Positions 56,801 to 64,000 of a stretch of 64,000 nucleotides of DNA are shown one piece after another. The notes beneath the pieces were generated by a model. That model was not told the origin of the DNA, searched no databases, and worked only from the letters and a program-made list of their open reading frames with translations. Both the position numbers and the translations under genes were made by a program. Within the stretch, counting starts at the first letter, position 1. Every line of letters begins with the position of its first letter. This DNA is from Paramacrobiotus metropolitanus (lineage: Eukaryota; Tardigrada; Eutardigrada; Parachela; Macrobiotidae): contig NW_026570294.1 of NCBI RefSeq assembly GCF_019649055.1, positions 496,001 to 560,000 of the forward strand, read 5' to 3'.

Positions 56801-57680
56801 TCTAAGTTAATGGCTGCTTTCGGGCATAAATATAATTAATAATTATTAGAGCTCTAATTTTTCTTAATATTCAAGAAGGTTCTCCAGACCAGATGTTCTG
56901 AGACATCAGAAATTTATCAGTGCACACCGTGCGTTTGGCCCTGTTAGAGTGTGTATATTGGATGCGCTTTTTTCCCGTACACCAACTCTGTGGTTCAAGA
57001 TGTGCGAGCCACTACAGTACCTGAATCGTAAACAGTTATCCGATCCAGTGTTATCCAATTGGTGGTGTTAAATATGCGATTTGAGTGCGACTGCTTAGTG
57101 TAAGGGAGTTTTTTTACTGTCTAAATGACCGTTCTACATAGTCGTGCGAATACGTGATCACGTATACAGTTTAAGCCCTTCATTCACTGTGCAGGCAGCA
57201 TCAGTTTTCAGTACCATTACGAGGAATTTTAAGTCCACGTATGTCTCAAACTTACCAGTTTAACAACAGCACATAATTATTATTTATGTTTTTCGAACGC
57301 TTTTGATTTTAAGCGAATGCAGCACTTACTGACAACATTCAGCCAAGCCCACACTTCACTCGGTGTGCTGCCACGAGGTGGTTTCGCCAAGCAGAAAACC
57401 TTCCCGGCATGATCCATCCTAACTTTGTTGAAGGTCAGCGTGTGCAGTCCGGTGTGATCGTGCGGATAACCCGGGTACGTGATATTCCACTGTGGATCGG
57501 GATTCTTTGCAATGGTCCACTGTTTGAAGTCAATGGAACAGAATTTGTTATTCTTCCAGTATGTGCTGCTGCTCTTTGTCACATTGCAGACGAATGTCGC
57601 GCTGCCGTACAATGCGACGGTGCGATCCGACAGCGGTGCCGCGATCATGTCGAGCGCTCGTCCCATCGTCCCAGCACAAT
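53818..57680 (-). pseudogene. Ig-superfamily cell-surface receptor (nephrin/CD80-C2-set-like), with internal disruptions
   Basis: Five exons are recognisable, with phase-1 borders typical of Ig genes: 57330-57680 (V-like domain, ATFVCNVT to KVFCLAK), 56056-56452 (I-set-like, PVNLTCYIKG to QTNFTCKVLN), 55391-55948 (one domain, DKIQCTT to WIKCRLW, plus the start of a C2-set domain, KVVCHSDESNPG), 54324-54890 (C2-set end VTVHCQAHNPL, a Ser/Thr-rich stalk, transmembrane WLLITIATVSVVVVFFSACF, RRRR) and 53818-53957 (tail). The second exon is one base off (a frame change near 56316-56330). The third has in-frame stops at 55596 and 55590. Either it is a pseudogene, or the assembly has errors, or there are unrecognised introns. 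The signal-peptide exon was not found upstream. Confidence 0.62.
56479..57017. mobile_element. TA-flanked inverted-repeat element in an Ig-gene intron
   Basis: Inverted copies of about 90-100 bp lie at 56479-56570 and about 56925-57017. They begin CTGTAGTGGCTCGCACATCT and are flanked by TA on both sides (56477-56478, 57018-57019). Agreement is about nine bases in ten. TA targets and CTCGC-type ends suggest Tc1/mariner or pogo-like elements. The 350-bp centre has no transposase. Some similarity continues outside the TA (CGGATCGG-like on both sides), so the boundary may be further out. Confidence 0.6.
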
Positions 57681-59282
57681 CTGTAGAATGATGCAAATAG
57701 CCAGTAAATAAACTAAAATAAATAAATTAGGGTGCTGTTATAGGAAATTCGAAAACTGCAGACTTTAGTTTATTGAAAATAGGAGCTGACAAGCAATGCA
57801 CTCATGATCAACACAATTCATCAGACGAATCATCTCAGTAACACTGTAGGAAGCAAGCATGTTCTACATTACATAAAAAATTATGTTGTTAAAATGGTTA
57901 GCGAGACTAGAGAAATTCATCATCATCATTCAATTGCAAAACTTTGCAATTGTCTCACCGATAACTGGAAGTAGAGTAAACACTAATCCGGAAAACCAGA
58001 CGAACTCGGGAGAGTTTGCGCTCAGCATAATGTGACAGAGAACTCAAATCACAAATGGCAAAATGTCCACACCCACACCTGCAGACCAAACGAAATAACG
58101 CTTCTGGTGCCACTGGATTTTAGTTTTACAGTATATTCACTAGAACAAACGATACGTTGGAACCGATAGGTTCGAGCTTCCTTCGAGGTGCGAGCGAGCG
58201 CATGTCAGGCCCAGACTCCAGAGCAGTTACAGAGTTACTGTTCCTCGCATTACGGTTTGGTTTACGTACTCCGTACAAGTTAAATATATATTTAAACTCC
58301 TTGTGAATGTTTAAATGCTCTTATTCCACGTGTAAACAAGTACGTCTACAAGCTACAAGATTAGCAGCTAACTGAGCTACGGAATCTCGAAATCTTAGAG
58401 CAATTCATTCCGTAATTCAACTAAGCCATTTCACGACCCGCTGACTTGATACTGTACACAGTCTGTACTTAACTGGAATGAACTCATGAAACCCTACTAG
58501 TTCTGTAACTTCTGTTCCACATGATTTACACAATTTCTGCTCTCCGGACAACCGATTCACGACAGTCTGCACTTTACCCAGACTTCACCCATCTGCCCTG
58601 GACTGCAGACGTGCAGTCCCTGTAGCGAGCTGCAGCAACAGTGGTTACAGCAGTTAGTTACAGCAGCTTAGTACCATAACAGTTTACAGTTTTCGTATCG
58701 TGCCCATTGCTCAGGGTATCTCGTTTTGTGAGCTGGAAATTATAAGAATTACCGTTGCTCCACAATTAAATCGCTTGGATCGCGAACTCCAAAGACGCCG
58801 TTCGATCAGGAATCAATCACCCAAGATAGATTTGCCACGAATTAGATGAGAAACCGCACTCTGTCTGAATTCTAACAACAGGTCAACGAGAAACTTCAAC
58901 ACGGTAGAAGGAAGACAACATAACGAACAGATACCAAATTCTAATTCGCAGATCAGAAAGTAAAAAAATTTGCTAGCGATCCGATGGAATTACCGCAACT
59001 CGTTAGTGATGCAGTAGCTCAGAATCAGTTCACAACAAATCTCCACTTCTAGTTTACGCGTACTGCTGCCCTCAGCCGCGAACGTTTCCTGTTACTGTTA
59101 GCCTGGTAGGCTTGCAATCCTTGCATTGCAAGACAGAGGCTGCCACCCCGAAGAGAGCGGCCCAAACCTGACAGAAACTATCTATATGTACGGTATGTAG
59201 TGTTAGTTAATGACATTTTCAAGGTAGTTATAGTAATTCAAGAAAATAATAAAGGGTAAAATAAATGTTGACCTAGAACGCC
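57681..59282. other. Gene-poor region upstream of the Ig gene
   Basis: I looked for the missing signal-peptide exon of the Ig gene and found none I could defend. A small perfect inverted repeat (57931-57940 with 57943-57952) is present. No other features. Confidence 0.35.
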
Positions 59283-59640
59283 ACATGTTTGTGCACGGCA
59301 GCATTTTCAAACATCGCGACAACATCGAAGCAAGCAGGAGCAACCGCGACGCGCGCAGATCAGCATAATGTAACGAATTATCGGCACATCACCCAAGAGT
59401 CCAAGACCACATGTTCCGTGTCGAAACACTCCGACCGGACGCCTTTGCGCTTGCTCACGGAATTCGGAAAGGTGATAATACAGGAAACAGGCGATGTATG
59501 GGCGACGGAGTTTCTGTGCCCGTGGATCAGCATCGAAGTCCAACGCAGGTATGCATCCTCTGTCATGGGAACAGCACCAGCATGGGCCAACTTATCTGCA
59601 GATGAAATGCTCTGTATCATTAGGTTATTTAGGCCCTATC
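59283..59640 (+). pseudogene. Diverged fragment of the non-LTR retrotransposon
   Basis: The frame here reads ...FSNIATTSKQAGATATRA..., then ETGDVWATEFL..., then IEVQRRYASSVMGTAPA. It corresponds point for point to the C-terminal end of the element at 23.2 kb (HIAATSTQAGAAAAQA, ETGEIRATEYL, IEIQRGNAASVLGTAPA). It is much more diverged than the 52.6-kb copy and has lost about 20 residues in the middle. It is an old insertion. Confidence 0.75.
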
Positions 59641-61495
59641 TACAATGCTCTGGGGACACGAGTACGACTGGTAGAAGCACATTCTGTATGGACAGTCATA
59701 CTGTGATGTGGTTTGCAACGGAAGGAAGTGGCCAGAAAGTATCAGCCAATTAGCAATGTGTTAAGTGTACCTTGATCTCTCATAAAACAATCAATAAACA
59801 GTTGACTCGTGGTGTTTCTATGAGCACTTTTGAGTGGAAGGCGTGCTCTCTCATCTTTCATATTTTTGGATCAGAAACCATTGTTGAATGCTTGAAAGAG
59901 ATTTCTGATTTCTGATCTTCTTGAAAGTGAATCAATGTCACCTTGCATGGCTAGCACCTCTGGAATATCTGGTCTTGGAAATTGTTCTCTGGGATGTTTT
60001 CTTAGCCCTGATGTTGTTACAGTGTTAGTCTGAATGAGTTTACATAAAGGTCAAGGTTAGCAGAACAAATGGGTTAGAGTCGTGTCTGAGTGAGATATTT
60101 AGTAAAGGTCATTCACCACCATAAACCACCAGTAGCGTTACGCTATCTGACACTGGATTTGTGTTGTACTGTACAACCGGCATGTACCGTACCGCATAAA
60201 GGTATTTCGTCCGATTTCGTTGTAACACTAAAATTAATGTTTTATTCAGTGTACAGCTCTGCTGCTCTAGTAATTGAGTACGGCACAATCAGCTGCTTAA
60301 GAAAGCCGCATTTTAGGCGCATTGGCAAGCACAGCAGAAACAGGCAGCTTGATAACAATCACAGACGACACGTAGACAAAATATAAATAATCTAAAGATT
60401 GAATGTAGAGGTCATCGGTTTGTTCCGGTGCTTGCTTGATTGTACTACAGCAACATACATAGTTTTTGGTACAGATACTACCCGGTACTCTAGAATAGAC
60501 TGATATCGGTACAGGTTAGACATCCGACGACAACTTCCCGGGCTTGCAGCCTATAAGCCGGGCAACTTCAGTATCCGAAAAACAACCGTGACATGTAAAT
60601 TATTGCAAATTTATAGTAATACCATTTTTTTGTGCCGTGTAGGTATAGATTGAGAATAAAATAAATTGGGAGGTGTACGAGTAAGTACTTTACACAGTCA
60701 CTACTGACGTATCTGTGTTTATTACTACTGGCTCTGCCAAACGGGCACAGCGCCCGACACATTTATACGCCCGGTTGCTACGGCTATCATTGCAGGTTTT
60801 ATGGTTATGCTCGTATAATTATTTGCACTACATGTAGAGTACTCGTATAAACGTAATATTTATGTATCTTCGTAGTTGGAGTCTGGAGTAGTAGATATCC
60901 GCGATTGCTTGTCCTGCAGCTTTTAAGCAGGGTAGCGTAGTTACTAGTGCGTATATAATGCCGCTACAGGATGCTACAGGATGGGAGCAACTCAGTCGGC
61001 CTTTAACTTGCAACGCGCAAGTGGCCAAGTACTGGTGTAAACCGTGTAACAGCGGCTCAATATTGATTTTCTAGCATGTTCATGGAGCGTGGATGTTGGA
61101 GAACATCAGCAGTAGTGCTGGTACTGTATGTAAAACAGTCGTAGTGACTTTGTGCATACTTGCTACAGTCTATAATATTGTGCTGTCCAAACGGGAGCTC
61201 CGTTTGGTGCATTCACAATAAATATATAACAATTTTTGTCTGTTCTAAATATCTGTCGCCTAATTCTTCTCAGAATAGTAAATTCTGCAAGCGAATACCC
61301 TGCTCCATCCTGTTCGTCCGTAGGAAATAAAAACAGGGACCTTCGAATTTATCCCCCACTTCGCTTCCGTTTCCTTGTGAATCGCTAAGGCTTTTTCCAG
61401 ATAGAAACCATTGACCGGTTGTAATGGAGCATGAATATGGAGTATCTCCTGGATCCAGGTAACAGCACGACGACCCACCATCGTACACCGAAGTG
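59641..61495. other. Intergenic sequence upstream of TMEM151-like copy D
   Basis: No exon was recognised apart from the degraded 5' coding remnant of copy D near 61440-61495, which is discussed with that gene. Confidence 0.4.
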
Positions 61496-62599
61496 ATGAG
61501 GATTCCCGGTGTCATCGGACCGAGTTCACGGAATACGCGTAGACAATCTTTGTTAACTCCATCACCTACTACACTGGTTCTTGGCGAGGTTTATGTGGCA
61601 CCGGAGACCGATGCTGACGAACCCGCTTTCAACCGACACTGTTTCAGGTGCCGGTGTGTCATCATGTTCCTAATTGTCTTTGGAGCTGCAGCACTGGCAT
61701 GGAGCCCTAGCGATTCAACGTCCTACAAAAGTGACATAAGAAATCCTGATGTACAAACTGAGGCGGACAACGCAATGTGGACGACTCTACGGACTAGTTT
61801 CATTGGGCTAATACTAACAGTCGGTGTGTTATGCTATCTTATAGATGCTTTCACCAACGACTACGCCAGAACGCTATACGATTTCAAGCGTTTGAAAAAC
61901 CACCTGGATAAAATTAGAGAAGGTGCGTTATATTAATAACTTACTTTACTTTATTCAATAAAATATGTTGATTTTGCCAGATTCTAATCAGAGGTCGAAA
62001 TATATTACAAAGCCGAAGGACATCGTAGAATACTGTTCTTCCCTCGAAATTGTTGCAGTTAACCCAGTGCATTTGTAGGTAAACCGAAAATAATTTGGCA
62101 CATGACATGCTTCCACCGTGATAACTTTCCCGCAGTTATCAATGATACGGAAGCGAGTATAGCGCCCACAACCCGAAATAACAAAGTAACGACTTGGAAC
62201 GGTGCGCAGGAATTTCACTTTTCTTCGTGGGCGAATGTCACACCCGACCAGCAGCACAAATTAAGTGGACTACGAGAAATCCAATTCCGGAAATCCGTAA
62301 TCTTAGCTGATACCGCTACACGAGAAGCTTATCATGCGCAGAAGTTGGCCTTTATCCACGCCAATCGAGGTCGCGATGCTGAGTATGCCATCGAGGATAT
62401 CATTGCAACGCCGGGCTACATACGCAGCTTGACGGCGGTGACGTCCTTCGCCAGTGGTTGTTGTTACTGTTGCTTGTACATATTCATAGTGGTTTCGTTA
62501 TTGTTGTATCCCTGGCTGGCGTTTGCACCGTGCTGCGTTCAGTCGGTCGAATTTCGGCACGTTTTCAAAGTGTCGATCAACAATGCTGTACAAGAATAA
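61496..62599 (+). CDS. TMEM151-like multi-pass membrane protein, copy D (altered 5' end)
   Basis: Exon 1 (61496-61922) and exon 2 (62079-62599) join in phase 1, giving 315 residues from the ATG at 61496. The two N-terminal membrane segments (VIMFLIVFGAAALAW and FIGLILTVGVLCYLIDAF), the start of exon 2 (IIWHMTCFHRD), the EFHFSSWANVT and YHAQKLAF blocks and the Cys-flanked last membrane segment all follow the family. The PPSY motif of copies B and C is still present in frame upstream (61475-61486), but a TAA at 61460-61462 replaces the CGA found in copy C. The PY motif is translated only if an upstream exon splices to an AG near 61465. It is the most diverged of the four copies. Confidence 0.6.
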
Positions 62600-64000
62600 G
62601 ATTTACATAGTTCGTGTGTTTGCTGTGCAAAGTATAGTATTTAAAGAGCATGTTGAATTTTTGTAATTTGATCTACCCAGCGAAGGACCAAGAAAGTGCA
62701 TTGGCAAAAAAAACGACGTGTTAATGGCACCCTACTGCAATCCTTTTCTAACGCCGGCATCAGTTTGTACCGTGAGAGGCATCATTGTGCAAAACTATTG
62801 CAGTTTCGAGAACCTTCAACCTACATTAGTTTGATTTGCGGTTTTTTCTCAGCTAAATGTTTAATCAAATTCTATGGCCACAGCCATCGGAAGTGACGAA
62901 GCCTTAAGCTTAGTTCGAACTTTGGATAGCAAAATAACGGCAGCGAACGTTGCTATAAGAGTGATGCTATAAATTAGATTGATACGAGAATGCTCATACG
63001 TTTACATTAATATGTTTAACCGGACAAGCTACAGACTGCACATAACCAAAATCTTAATTCTCGCAAAAACTTAATACATGAAGGAGAGAATTGGGCAGGC
63101 GGTTAAAGGATGCTACGGGAGAACGACGCTCTTACGAGTTTCTGCTACAGCGAATTAGATTGAAATACAGCGGTGGAATGCGCTGTCTGTGACTTCAACC
63201 GTACCGCGTTCTGATGGTTTTAACGGTGTTTACTTTGTTTTATGATTTTGATGTTGAAACTTCTGAACGATAAGCAAACCAATAAACTATAGCTTTTATT
63301 GCTATACACCAAAATCTTAATTAGCCACCCGATTATATTACTCGTTGCAAAGCAAAAATGCTCTATATCAGCCGAAATGCGCATTACAGATTTAGGTTCG
63401 TGTCAACGTTTGAGATAATTAGTCCATGTTAAAAGTTCGCCGAAGTAAGCTTTACAGCTGGTCCACGGCACGATAACTACGGTCTAGACAACACTAATGT
63501 TGTTCGTTGACAAACGGGCGAACAGCAGCAACTAGCCTGCAGCTTTATTGGCCTTGAATTATCTGCATGGGCGGACTAATTTCCCGTTGAAGCTTTGCAT
63601 ACGGATTGTGGAAAACGAGATAGCATGTTTAATGGCGAATGTCTCGCAATATTGAAAATAACTGTAATGTTTTCAGGCTGAGCGCTTCGTCTCCCAGTAC
63701 GTTCACTACGACTCTCTGACCATCTTCTTAAACGGTCGCGCCAGTTAATGAACGTAGTTCGTATCCTCGTAGAAGGAATCTCAACTCGATTTTTAGCTTT
63801 ATCTTGATTTTCTAGATGGTTTCGGTAAGTTTCTCAATTTTTCTCGACGATCGGTCTGTTGTTGGTCGATAGTTCGACGATAATCAGTTATCGATGGTAA
63901 TGGCCTTGTAACGTATCGTAATCCAATACGAAAAAATTGCGTTCGGTTTTATCACTTTTGATTGAGCTGTCTGTTATTAAAGATAAACAATTGGTTGTTC
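62600..64000. other. 3' flank and AT-rich sequence to the window end
   Basis: No exon, repeat array or RNA gene was recognised. A 66-codon frame at 62696-62896 does not start with ATG and has no features. Confidence 0.4.

Overview
The window is eukaryotic and looks like an ecdysozoan animal genome. Genes are split by short GT-AG introns. It encodes a CPAP1-like chitin-binding cuticle protein, a rhodopsin-class GPCR, TMEM151-like membrane proteins, an Ig-superfamily receptor, an F-box protein and an ankyrin-kinase, and it carries many transposons. I lean towards a tardigrade, because the F-box protein's N-terminal domain and the overall gene style recall tardigrade gene sets. That is from memory, not a database search.

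Layout. 0-7.7 kb: AT-rich and gene-poor, with one TTAA-flanked TIR element (548-1544) and a degenerate GC-rich repeat (3.78-3.99 kb). 7.7-11.1 kb: a gene fusing an LRAT-like domain to an AIG1-like GTPase, with lipidation-like signals at both ends, followed by a 5'-truncated, frameshifted copy. 9.6-16.5 kb, minus strand: a small family of putatively secreted proteins with a Pro-Ala linker and repeated beta-type modules (two genes plus one relic). 16.7-33.1 kb: tandemly duplicated TMEM151-like genes A (disrupted), B (intact) and C. C has a 4.8-kb intron that holds an antisense F-box gene, whose own intron carries a 9-bp minisatellite. A fourth member, D, lies at 61.5-62.6 kb. An RT-bearing non-LTR element and a 741-bp TIR element interrupt the array between B and C.

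35.8-37.6 kb: a four-exon GPCR. 38.5-39.7 kb: a four-exon CPAP1-like gene. 40.7-45.3 kb: a full-length Ty3/Gypsy element with identical 110-bp LTRs and a TATAC target duplication, but broken reading frames. 46.2-57.7 kb, minus strand: an Ig-superfamily gene at 53.8-57.7 kb with internal disruptions, a partial pseudogene copy of its 3' end at 46.3-47.6 kb, and between them an ankyrin-repeat kinase gene (48.1-51.5 kb). Beyond 57.7 kb there is a decayed non-LTR fragment and gene D; the rest looks non-coding.

Exon joins were worked out by hand from splice signals, frame and phase. In most multi-exon models the phases agree exactly, which is the main support for them. No searches or alignments could be run, so family names come from motif recognition. 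Nothing here is an operon, and the genes do not form one pathway. What they share is local duplication with decay: four gene families each occur as an intact or longer copy plus eroded copies.
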